From positions 1,759,501-1,823,500 of the forward strand of contig NZ_CP016616.1 in the NCBI RefSeq assembly GCF_002741015.1: a stretch of 64,000 bases of DNA, written 5' to 3'. The number at the start of each line of letters is the position of its first letter. The first letter of the stretch is position 1. Positions 17,452-24,537 of this stretch are shown in pieces. The DNA comes from Microvirga ossetica. GTDB lineage: Bacteria > Pseudomonadota > Alphaproteobacteria > Rhizobiales > Beijerinckiaceae. A program made the position numbers and the translations under genes. Under the pieces are notes generated by a model. The model searched no databases and was not told the origin of the DNA. It was given only the letters and a program-made list of their open reading frames with translations.

Positions 17452-17804
17452 CAAACCACGGATCACGGATCACCACGGATCATCAAGCTCGCGTTTCAAA
17501 ATTTACCGGAAAACAGCCAGAGAGGGGTCTTATGGGAAATGCTCCGTGTGATCCGTGTGATCCGTGGTCCAAAGGCAATGATCAGAGGGCAGTGGAGGGT
17601 GAGCCGTGCCTGGTGCTGCCTCGGCCCATCACACGGGAAGGCCTCACAGAGCAGCTTATTGAGGCCTACGAGTGGGCTCTTACGCTTGGGGATGCTGATG
17701 CTGCGGTCGATGCCGTTCTCGGGATCGCTGATCTCAATGGGCTCCTCGTTGATAGCGTCGAGATCCAGCACGAGATTCAAGCAACCCTGGGCGAGTTAGA
17801 GTGA
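17448..17804 (+). CDS. small hypothetical island protein
   Basis: A 118-residue protein beginning at the ATG that overlaps the VapE-gene stop (ATGA). The N-terminal 45 residues are encoded by a repeat-rich stretch (see 17456-17567) and contain CDPCDP. The C-terminal 70 residues are acidic and helical (LTEQLIEAYEWALTLGDADAAVDAVLGIADLNGLL). Unknown function. Coupling to the replication gene suggests an accessory role in the same module. Confidence 0.65.
   Translation: MTNHGSRITTDHQARVSKFTGKQPERGLMGNAPCDPCDPWSKGNDQRAVEGEPCLVLPRPITREGLTEQLIEAYEWALTLGDADAAVDAVLGIADLNGLLVDSVEIQHEIQATLGELE
17456..17567. repeat. inverted repeat of GATCCGTG units inside coding sequence
   Basis: CCACGGATCACGGATCAC (17456-17473) is the reverse complement of 17548-17567 (GTGATCCGTGTGATCCGTGG) apart from a 2-base insertion. 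Further CACGGATCA and GATCCGTG units lie between and beside them. The two arms bracket about 75 bp at the start of the 118-residue gene and could form a long stem or be iterated binding sites. Confidence 0.7.
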
Positions 17805-17819
17805 GTTTGAGTAATAGAC

Positions 17820-18473
17820 ATGGCACGCGGTAAGGCAAAGAACCCTGGATCGTCTGTTGCAGGCCTTCTCCCGGACGATGATCTGGGACCAGGAAACTGG
17901 ACGGATCGGCAGCGCAGGTTCGTCTACAGGTACCTACAGCACCGCAATGGGGCTCGGGCAATTCGTGAGGCCGGATACACCTGCAAGCCTGAGAATGCAG
18001 ACAAGGTGGCGTGGATCCTCTTGAATGAAACCAGGTTTGCCCACGTTCGCGAGGCCATCGATCGGCGCGAGGCGGATCTCCAAGCCCGGCTCAAGGTCGG
18101 GGCTGAACAGGTCTTGGAGGAAATTAGCAAGGTCGCGTTCTTTAGCCTGGCAGACGTCGTAGTGATCCAAGAAGATGGCACCGCCCGCGTCGACCTGACT
18201 GAGGCTGATGCAGCTCACTTGGCAGCTCTCTCCGAGGTCCAGATCGAGGAGCGGACCATCAAGGGGCGCGATGGTGAGCCGGACACAACTGCCCGGACGA
18301 TCAAGATCAAGGCTCATTCGAAACTTGACGCGCTGGAGAAGCTTGGCAAGAACCTGAAGCTCTTCACTGATAAGTTTGAGGTGAGCGGTGGGCTAGATAT
18401 CGCCTCACAACTGTCTGCAGCCCGTCGGCGGGCGAGGCTTGGCAAGAAGGAGCCGGATCGGGACGAGGCTTGA
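17820..18473 (+). CDS. phage-type terminase small subunit
   Basis: A 217-residue protein. The N-terminal helix-turn-helix region NWTDRQRRFVYRYLQ ... GARAIREAGYTCKPENADKVAWILL matches Terminase_2 (phage small terminase) proteins, followed by EEISKVAFFSLADVV and the SKLDALEKLGKNLKLFTDK tail typical of the family. It would recognise packaging sites on DNA. No large terminase, portal, capsid or tail gene follows; a terminase small subunit without its partner is characteristic of phage satellites that redirect a helper phage's packaging. Start ATG at 17820. Confidence 0.88.
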   Translation: MARGKAKNPGSSVAGLLPDDDLGPGNWTDRQRRFVYRYLQHRNGARAIREAGYTCKPENADKVAWILLNETRFAHVREAIDRREADLQARLKVGAEQVLEEISKVAFFSLADVVVIQEDGTARVDLTEADAAHLAALSEVQIEERTIKGRDGEPDTTARTIKIKAHSKLDALEKLGKNLKLFTDKFEVSGGLDIASQLSAARRRARLGKKEPDRDEA

Positions 18474-18563
18474 TGTTGGTCAGCTTTGCCATTCATCGGG
18501 AGGTCTCAATTGACCGTCTGACGTGATCGCGCTTGACTGCAGGCAAGAGACCGAGGGGTCGCC

Positions 18564-18788
18564 ATGTCCGGCAAATGTCCGAGTTGCGCAGAGGCACTGC
18601 TGAGCGTGAAATGCTACAGCGTCGATATTGAAAGCTCCGGGGCCCTGCAGAGTGGTACAATCTATGCTTGCTCCGCGTGCTCCGCTGCCATCACCATCTC
18701 ACTAGGGGCACCGCCGATTGTTGCAGGAACGGTCCTAGAGACTGTCGCTGATGCCTCGATCAATTCGAATGACACACTATCTCGCTGA
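18564..18788 (+). CDS. small zinc-ribbon-like protein
   Basis: A 74-residue protein with two Cys pairs, CPSC (residues 5-8) and CSAC (about 36-39), spaced like a four-Cys zinc ribbon. The rest is small and Ala/Ser/Thr-rich. I recognise no family. It sits after the terminase gene and is the first of the cargo genes. ATG is at 18564, with GAGGGGTCGCC upstream. Confidence 0.5.
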   Translation: MSGKCPSCAEALLSVKCYSVDIESSGALQSGTIYACSACSAAITISLGAPPIVAGTVLETVADASINSNDTLSR

Positions 18789-18890
18789 TCTCAGTAGCCC
18801 ATGCTGGCATTCGAGCCAACAGTCCGCACGCCATGGAACGAGCACCGTCAAACGTGCGTTGTGTTCCTCTCGAACTAATTGGATCGTGCC

Positions 18891-19379
18891 ATGCGCCTAG
18901 CTGTGATTATAGCTGCCCTCTGTTCAGCCTCAGCGGCATCAGCTGAAATTTGGACGGTTCGAGAGGGCGAGTGTGGCGAGTGGCAAGCTCGATGGGATGT
19001 ACATCAGGAGCAAAGCGGAGTTTGGGTTGGAACTATCGACCATTTCCACATTGGTGGACCATGTGCGCGACCAACGGGTCACGTACAAAGAAGTGACGTC
19101 CGAGCCTATATCGTGGGCGACAATCTACTCGCAATCAGGAACATTGATGGAACGCTGTGCAGCTATACGGGCAGAATGATCCGAGAGAACCGAGCCCGTG
19201 GTATTCAGATTTGCGAGAGGCAGCCGCGTAATCAATTTGTGATCCGTTTTCGATCACCCGAGGATCGACGTCCATTGCGGGAAGTGCCACCAGATGACGA
19301 CATTCTGACCGAAGAACAGCGGCAGCAGCCGAACAGACGCTTCGAGTTTCGCGGCTTAGATGAATTATTTGGCCGCTAA
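18891..19379 (+). CDS. secreted hypothetical protein
   Basis: A 162-residue protein with a clear signal peptide (MRLAVIIAALCSASAASA) and a mature part with four Cys (GECGEW, GGPCARP, GTLCSY, IQICER) that could make two disulfides. The C-terminal 40 residues are charged and Gln/Arg-rich. Start at ATG 18891; an upstream TTG would add four residues before the signal peptide. No family recognised. It is a likely periplasmic or surface factor of the island. Confidence 0.6.
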   Translation: MRLAVIIAALCSASAASAEIWTVREGECGEWQARWDVHQEQSGVWVGTIDHFHIGGPCARPTGHVQRSDVRAYIVGDNLLAIRNIDGTLCSYTGRMIRENRARGIQICERQPRNQFVIRFRSPEDRRPLREVPPDDDILTEEQRQQPNRRFEFRGLDELFGR

Positions 19380-19489
19380 GACGATCTGACTGAGGGCCGG
19401 CGATCTGATGCCTGCCCTTCAGACAGAGTGGCTCACCAATGGACAATCTCCGAGTGCTATTTCTTACAACTGCCATATGAGCTGCCTAA

Positions 19490-19738
19490 CGCATCGCGTC
19501 GGACAGGCGGGTATCACTGGCTGGCCCTGCAGGTGTCGGCACCAAGGCCACGGGAACGGTGATCTGCAACCCTCCGCCCAACCTGCAGCCGAAGACGGCG
19601 CGCTCGTTCTTAGCTTCCGGCAACAGCGGCAAGCTCGCGAGCCTCGCGGCCGCCCCGAATGGCAACATCACCGTGGGATCTGTGGATGCGGCCGAAACGG
19701 TGGTCTGGCTGGACGGGATTTCCTTTGATGTCGCGTAA
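19490..19738 (+). pseudogene. possible gene remnant without start codon
   Basis: An 82-codon open frame after a TAA (19487-19489) reads well as protein (SLAGPAGVGTKATGTVICN then LASLAAAPNGNITVGSVDAA) but has no ATG; a GTG at 19559 would give 59 residues. The smooth composition suggests a truncated gene, perhaps a phage structural or hypothetical protein. Function unknown. Confidence 0.3.
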
Positions 19739-19839
19739 GGCGGAATCAGATCCCGATAAGGCTGCGATCCTTGAAGATGCAACGCCACTTACCTTTGACA
19801 TAAGGCCCGCAGGTTCAAATGGCCGGCGAGCTCGCAAGT

Positions 19840-21084
19840 CTAGCTTAAGCTCTTAACCGCATTCAGGTCTGGCGTTGTATCGCTTTGGAAGCAGAAGAAG
19901 CAACGGCGGATTGCTTCATTGTAAAGCACCATTGAGGCCACATCCGAACTGACAATCTCGATTGTTCGCTTGAATCCGACTAACAAAATGAGGTCGAGGA
20001 TTGCCCTATAGGTGGGTTGTAGCTCAAAGACGGTGTCGCCTTCGATGCCGGTCGCTTTGAGAGGCTTGTAGGTCGAGAAGAAGCCGGAGAACACGTCCTT
20101 GTGGCAGATTGTGTCCACAACACACAGCTCGCGGGTCATGGAGTGACACATCTCCATGACCTCGTAGGGTGTGGAGAGGTGGTACATTACGCCGAGGTTG
20201 AGGATGATGTCGAACTTCTCCGCCCTCAGATCCTTGAGATTGCCTTTGCGGAACTCGACGTTGTCGTAGCTGAGTTGGCTCTTGAGATATTCAGCCTGCT
20301 CGATGTTGCGATCAAAGATATCGATGCCGACTACGTGCTTGACACCGATGGATGCCATGTCGAAGGAAAAGATCCCGCAATTGCAGCCAATATCCAAGAC
20401 AGTCATTTCCCGCAGCGTGTCGCCGTAGAGATTTTTGATCGTCTGTGTGATCAGATCCGAGCGAAAGTCGTGCATCTGTTCGGAAGCTGATGTGTAGATG
20501 TAGTCGAAGTCGCTGGTTTTGCAGTCCTTGAAGTCGAAATGATACATCCAAGGAGCCAGCGCTTTGACGTGAGCTGCATCGCCCTTTGAGGTGAGCGCCC
20601 GCTTGAAGTCGAAATACTTGCGGAAGTTTCTCTTAATGCGCAGTTCGGTGAGGACTTCCGGCAGTTGTATCCCAGCCTGTTCGGAGTGGAGTTTGAAGCG
20701 GGCCATCTCAGGATCAACATTGCCCTGCCCAGCCATTCGGTTGGTCAAGGTGAACGCATCGTCGGCGTCATAGCTGTTTCGCAGATCCAGTTCGCGTCGA
20801 GCGGCACCAGGAACAAGCGGAAGTTCAAGGGTCCCATCTGCGATCACGGCCAGCTTCTCGGGCTGAAAGTTGCCACTGACCGGTGGAAGGGCAAAATAGA
20901 AGCCAGCCCCTTCAATGCCGTGGGCTTCAAATACATCAGGTCGCTGATGACCTGTGAGCGTCGAGCCGACTTCCTGCCCGTCGTACAGAAGCGATACCTT
21001 GATAGGCCGGAAGTGTCCTTTCTCGATAACCCAGCCCCTCACAAAGGATCGCGAGCAGGCTTCAACGTATCCCTCTAAGTCCAC
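19840..21084 (-). CDS. SAM-dependent methyltransferase with N-terminal accessory domain
   Basis: A 414-residue protein. Residues 1-90 form a beta-rich segment (GYVEACSRSFVRGWVIEKG ... GFYFALPP) seen at the start of some polysaccharide-associated proteins. From about residue 225 a class I methyltransferase follows, with motif I VLDIGCNCGIFS, motif II GIDIFDRNIEQAEYL, motif IV LNLGVMYHLSTP. The CmoB/DUF1698-like layout suggests methylation of a small molecule or glycan; the substrate is unknown. It lies beside a TylF-type methyltransferase on the same strand. Confidence 0.8.
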   Translation of the reverse strand: MDLEGYVEACSRSFVRGWVIEKGHFRPIKVSLLYDGQEVGSTLTGHQRPDVFEAHGIEGAGFYFALPPVSGNFQPEKLAVIADGTLELPLVPGAARRELDLRNSYDADDAFTLTNRMAGQGNVDPEMARFKLHSEQAGIQLPEVLTELRIKRNFRKYFDFKRALTSKGDAAHVKALAPWMYHFDFKDCKTSDFDYIYTSASEQMHDFRSDLITQTIKNLYGDTLREMTVLDIGCNCGIFSFDMASIGVKHVVGIDIFDRNIEQAEYLKSQLSYDNVEFRKGNLKDLRAEKFDIILNLGVMYHLSTPYEVMEMCHSMTRELCVVDTICHKDVFSGFFSTYKPLKATGIEGDTVFELQPTYRAILDLILLVGFKRTIEIVSSDVASMVLYNEAIRRCFFCFQSDTTPDLNAVKSLS

Positions 21085-21260
21085 TGGCGTCCTCCAGTCT
21101 GTGCATATGTGCCGAACGAGTTCTGCGGTTTTACTTCTTGCAAGCCACTTTTCGACCGCCGAGATGAGGTGCTCGCGCTGATCGCCGCCGGCACAATCAC
21201 GATAACAGTGGCAATCGACACAGCGTCCGCCGGTCTTCGTGCTGCCGGATACGGGCGGGG

Positions 21261-22028
21261 CTAGACCTTGACCGCCATGCGGACCGCGTAGCTGACGCGG
21301 TTGAGCAGCAAGGACGGATGCTTGGAAAAGTATTCATCAACGGCTTTACGGGAACCCTCCCAATGTCCGTAGTCGTCAATAATCAGGATGCCGCCACGAA
21401 CAAGGCGCGGGTAGAGCACCTCTAGTTCCATTTTTGTGGACTCGTACCAGTCGGTATCGAGCCGGAGAATAGAAATTTTCTCGGGAATGTGAGTCTGAAG
21501 CGTTTGGAGAACATCGCCTTTGATGAGGCGCACCTGATCTTCCGAGAACCCGTTGGAAGCGAAGGTGTTGCGCACGTCGGCGAGGTCTGCGTAGCACCAA
21601 CGTCCATCGTCCCCGAACTGCTCCATGTACCCTTTGGCCGTGTTCCCACCCATGTCTATATCTGCTGCGGTTGGAGCGGTCATGCCCTCATAGGTGTCAT
21701 AGAGCCAGAACCGCCGAGGCTTTGGCTTTCTAAATAGGCTGCCCTTGGGCTTATCCAAATTCCGAAGGGTGAGGGCCGCAAGAAGAGAGCTTCCGCCGCG
21801 CCAGACCCCGCACTCTACGAAGTCGCCCGGGAGTTGGCGCTCGGCAACATACTTCGACGCCTGATATAGAGAGAACATGACCTCCTTAGAGGTCATAGTA
21901 AAAGGCCGAGCCTTTCCGAATACTTCCAAGAACATTGGGTCTCGGTCGATGTCCCCAATTGGATGATCAACGATCTCCTCCGAATGTTTGGAGGACAGAA
22001 CGATAGGGCGCTTTGAGGTTTCAGTCAT
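21261..22028 (-). CDS. TylF/MycF-type O-methyltransferase
   Basis: A 255-residue class I methyltransferase of the TylF/MycF (macrocin O-methyltransferase) family. It shows FVECGVWRGGSSLLAALTL (SAM site), FWLYDTYEGMTAPT, ILRLDTDWYESTKMELEVLYPRLVRGG (metal-binding Asp pair) and IIDDYGHWEGSRKAVDEYF. The metal-dependent family methylates sugar hydroxyls. In bacterial islands it is common in O-antigen or capsule modification, which would fit the neighbouring exosortase; target unknown. Confidence 0.88.
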   Translation of the reverse strand: MTETSKRPIVLSSKHSEEIVDHPIGDIDRDPMFLEVFGKARPFTMTSKEVMFSLYQASKYVAERQLPGDFVECGVWRGGSSLLAALTLRNLDKPKGSLFRKPKPRRFWLYDTYEGMTAPTAADIDMGGNTAKGYMEQFGDDGRWCYADLADVRNTFASNGFSEDQVRLIKGDVLQTLQTHIPEKISILRLDTDWYESTKMELEVLYPRLVRGGILIIDDYGHWEGSRKAVDEYFSKHPSLLLNRVSYAVRMAVKV

Positions 22029-22629
22029 ACCGGGCTCTTACCTCAGGTTACACTAGGCATACAAGCTTAACGATACGTCCTGGACGCCCCACGTGATACA
22101 CTCCGCGACGAGCTTCGAGGGGACGGTGCTTGAACTGGAAGGTAGGATCGATCGGCTTCAACATGAACGGCCCGCATCAATGCCGCCGAGGGGGGCTATG
22201 AGCAGGTCTCTGTAAGTTACGCCTAAGGCTACATCCCGAACGGCACCAGCTTTCACACCATATAGGCAGGAGATTTTGGTTCACTCCGACCGTCCCCGAC
22301 CTCCTCACGTTGCCGGCGCACCTTATCTAGATCGTTCATCGGCCCTGTTCGTGCTCGCACCTGCCCGTCGATCAACCTCGGCCGCCATAGCTGACCAGAA
22401 CCGGAATCCCTGCTCGCTTCCTCTCGCACGGCAATAAAAGGCCTGCTGCCTCGCGCGGGCGTATGCCGCCCCTCCCCTCATAAGTGATCAGGCACACGGC
22501 CTCGTACTTGACAGCTGTAAGACCGGCTTGAGGCTGCTGCTTGGTACGGCGGACAAGGGCGTTGCGGATGAATCCGATAAAGCGCTTCATGACAGCCAGT
22601 ATGGCGATGTGGAGAAGCGGGTCAATTGA
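22029..22629. other. 600-bp stretch without a convincing gene
   Basis: I see no family match. A 72-codon open frame on the minus strand (22372-22590, beginning MKRFIGFIRNALVRR) has a basic amphipathic start but no ribosome-binding site. It may be a small hypothetical gene or chance. Confidence 0.4.
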
Positions 22630-22821
22630 GGGTTAGCCCGTCGAATCCTCAACCAAGTCGAGCGGAACCTCTTCGGGACCGTGCGCTTGGTGCGCAACTG
22701 GGGCCGGATCGGAACGAATGGACAGGAGTTCGTCGAGACCTTCGCGAGCGAGGAGGAGGGCGGCCGGGCGCTCGAGGCGGTCGCCCGGGCCAAGCGCCGG
22801 CGCGGGTATCGGGATCTCTAA
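22630..22821 (+). pseudogene. WGR-domain protein remnant
   Basis: Sixty-three codons encode an almost complete WGR domain: RRILNQVERNLFGTVRLV, then RNWGRIGTNGQEFVETF and ALEAVARAKRRRGYRDL. There is no start codon in frame, and a TGA stop (22627-22629) lies immediately upstream, so the 5' end is lost or a few bases have mutated. WGR domains bind DNA ends or partner proteins and often occur as short stand-alone proteins in rhizobia. Confidence 0.7.
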
Positions 22822-22884
22822 TCACCCCTAGCGCAAGTGGGCCTCGCCGGATTATTCTCCCGCCAAGGTAGGGCGGGCAGAGAC

Positions 22885-23205
22885 ATGAACAACGACAACA
22901 GCGGTGCAATCGTCTTTCTGCTCGCGGCGATCCTTTGCGTCCTGCTCTTTGGCTCCGGCGCAGTCCTGTCCGGCCTCGGATGGGGTGTAGGCATCGTGGG
23001 CGTACTTGCCATCGGCTTCTTCATCCTCGCGGGCATCGCGCGCTTCTTCGGCGCGATGCGCGATGAAATGGCGGCGTCCCGCGCTAGGCGCGAGCCGTGG
23101 CTCTGGCTGTTCGTGGTGTGGCCCGCCTCCCGGTGCTTCTCGTCGTCCTCGGCCTCGGGGCGTTGCGCTGGATGGATGGCGGCATCCGCTTTGTGCCTGC
23201 CGTGA
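22885..23205 (+). CDS. small membrane protein, N-terminal part of a possibly frameshifted gene
   Basis: From the ATG at 22885 (MNNDNSGAIVFLLAAILC) there are two hydrophobic segments (residues 8-25 and 31-50) and then a basic stretch. After WLWLFVVWP the frame turns into low-quality sequence, while the next frame takes up a hydrophobic, sensible sequence (LPVLLVVLGLGALRWMDGG). A one-base frame difference would join this to 23097-23564. Function unknown. Confidence 0.5.
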   Translation: MNNDNSGAIVFLLAAILCVLLFGSGAVLSGLGWGVGIVGVLAIGFFILAGIARFFGAMRDEMAASRARREPWLWLFVVWPASRCFSSSSASGRCAGWMAASALCLP

Positions 23206-23564
23206 CCAGCGTTCCGTACTGGTGGGCACCCGGGGCAATGTTTATTGCGGGATTGGTGATCGCGGCCCTAGAGAAAGCGCATGAGTGGGTGCCCAAGGTG
23301 CCCGGAGTCATTGCGGCGCTACTCCTAGAGGTGCCCGTCGAATTGTTGCGAAGGTGGCTGTTCCTCACCGTCGCGCCAGTCGCCGGTCCCATTGGGCGCT
23401 ACCAGTCAATCCGCACACAGCGTGCGCAGGGTGAGCCGGTCGGCGTGGTTTCAGCGGGGTTCTCGATCCTCGGCACGTTCTTGGTGTGCCTCCTGTTCTG
23501 GATCCCCTTCGTCCTCGTACCGCTTGCAATCGGCACGGCCGAGACCATTAACTATTTCCGGTAA
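23097..23564 (+). CDS. membrane protein, C-terminal part of a possibly frameshifted gene
   Basis: A 155-residue frame beginning at GTG 23097, overlapping the previous frame by 109 bp. It has hydrophobic segments near residues 10-22, 42-58, 70-95 and 120-150 (GFSILGTFLVCLLFWIPF). It reads as the continuation of the upstream membrane protein. Either the two are separate overlapping genes or a single four- to six-helix protein is interrupted by a frameshift. No family recognised. It is the last gene before the first dif-like site. Confidence 0.5.
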   Translation: MALAVRGVARLPVLLVVLGLGALRWMDGGIRFVPAVTSVPYWWAPGAMFIAGLVIAALEKAHEWVPKVPGVIAALLLEVPVELLRRWLFLTVAPVAGPIGRYQSIRTQRAQGEPVGVVSAGFSILGTFLVCLLFWIPFVLVPLAIGTAETINYFR

Positions 23565-23591
23565 GATCGCTCACGCGAATGCCGCTCCGCA

Positions 23592-23619
23592 ATTTCGCAT
23601 AACGCCCAGTATGGAACGC
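23592..23619 (+). repeat. dif-like 28-bp site 1 (11-6-11)
   Basis: Left arm ATTTCGCATAA, spacer CGCCCA, right arm GTATGGAACGC. The left arm resembles XerC-type half-sites (CGCATAA), and the arms form an imperfect inverted repeat around a 6-bp spacer, the layout of dif/XerCD sites. It is followed at once by a stem ACGCTC/GAGCGT (23614-23631). Recombinase recognition is inferred. Confidence 0.6.
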
Positions 23620-23633
23620 TCAAGGCGAGCGTC

Positions 23634-23783
23634 TTAGAGCAGAACTTGCATTAGGATCGCACAAATCACGCCAGTAAGTGTCAGAACGAGGGCCAAGATG
23701 GTGGCAGCCTGGTTCTCGAACCGGTCGAGCTCAACCTGACTGTCTTTAATTCCGATACGACGTTCAGCGTCAGGAACACCCAT
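23634..23783 (-). CDS. 49-residue single-span membrane protein
   Basis: A short gene starting MGVPDAERRIGIKDSQ with GGTGG a few bases upstream. Residues 1-25 are charged and helical. Residues 27-49 form one hydrophobic span (ATILALVLTLTGVICAILMQ) reaching the stop. Its stop lies 15 bp from dif-like site 1. The sequence is smooth and codon use ordinary, so I think it is real. No family recognised; it may be a small membrane regulator or a leader peptide. Confidence 0.5.
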   Translation of the reverse strand: MGVPDAERRIGIKDSQVELDRFENQAATILALVLTLTGVICAILMQVLL

Positions 23784-23852
23784 TCAGCCACCCCAACTTG
23801 GATCCATAGGCGACATACAAACGTCGCAGTAACTCGTAGGATCCAGCCCACC

Positions 23853-24092
23853 ATGGCGAGAACGAACCTGAGTGAGGGCTGGTCCCCAATCAGCACCGCG
23901 CCGCGGGATGGCACGCCTGTGATCCTCTGGTTGACCGAGGACGAGACCCCGCCTGTTCTCCCGCTGTCCGTGGGGAGTTGGACCAAAAATCCTCAGGCAG
24001 GGATCGGCTACTGGCGCCTCTTGGGTGATCCCCCACGCTTTTGCTCCGACCGGCAGATCCGGGCGTGGAAACCGCTGCTGCATGGGAGATAA
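23853..24092 (+). CDS. DUF551-like small protein
   Basis: A 79-residue protein whose start reads GWSPISTAPRDGTPVILW, a pattern shared by many phage and rhizobial small proteins of the DUF551-like group. It ends with a Trp-rich stretch (GYWRLLGDPPRF, AWKPLLHGR). Function is unknown in the family. It lies within the first dif-flanked module, upstream of the exosortase substrate. Confidence 0.65.
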   Translation: MARTNLSEGWSPISTAPRDGTPVILWLTEDETPPVLPLSVGSWTKNPQAGIGYWRLLGDPPRFCSDRQIRAWKPLLHGR

Positions 24093-24232
24093 CCTGATCC
24101 AGGTCCGACATGTACCTACCTTCCCGGGAGTACCCCCGGCAGACAACCCCGAGCGAATATGGCTGAGAGGCGAGATTAAAGCTCGAGCTCCTTCGTTTAC
24201 GGGTCAGGGAAATTCTCTGATAGGAGGAATTG

Positions 24233-24529
24233 ATGCATTCCTGGCGAAGCGTGCTTGTCGCTGCCACCGTCTTCGGTGCCATGACCGCCTCGTATGCTGT
24301 GCCCGCCCAAGCTATGGGGTGGTTTAACCACGGGTGGGCGAACTCCGGTGGCGGTAAGCCCGGGGGCGGCAATGGTGGTGGTCCGAGCCATGGCGGAGGC
24401 GGTGGTGGTAGTGTCGGCGGCAACAAGGGCGCCCCTGGCCCGATTGCCGGGGCTGGTCTGCCGTTCCTGCTTCTGGCTGGCGGCTATGTGCTGGTGCGGC
24501 GCTACCGCAACCGCAGCAAGGCCGAATAA
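24233..24529 (+). CDS. Gly-rich secreted protein with exosortase-type C-terminal sorting signal
   Basis: A 98-residue protein from ATG 24233 with AGGAGG five bases upstream. Layout: signal peptide (about 1-27, cleavage near VPAQA), a Trp/Asn segment, a Gly-rich linker (residues 38-65), then a tripartite tail. The tail has the PGPIAGAG motif, hydrophobic LPFLLLAGGYVLV, and a basic end RRYRNRSK, i.e. a PEP-CTERM-like sorting signal with an alphaproteobacterial GPIAGAG-type variant. The exosortase gene begins 9 bp downstream, so this is very probably its dedicated substrate. The mature protein would be a tiny Gly-rich surface or matrix protein. Confidence 0.75.
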   Translation: MHSWRSVLVAATVFGAMTASYAVPAQAMGWFNHGWANSGGGKPGGGNGGGPSHGGGGGGSVGGNKGAPGPIAGAGLPFLLLAGGYVLVRRYRNRSKAE

Positions 24530-24537
24530 GCTGTCAC

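Noticed and set aside
13065..18473. Complete prophage
   Set aside because: No large terminase, portal, capsid, tail or lysis gene is present anywhere in the island.
22582..22609. A possible sixth dif-like site (GCGCTTCATGA CAGCCA GTATGGCGATG)
   Set aside because: Only the first half of the right arm and the spacer end match; the left arm agrees at 4 of 11 bases, close to chance.
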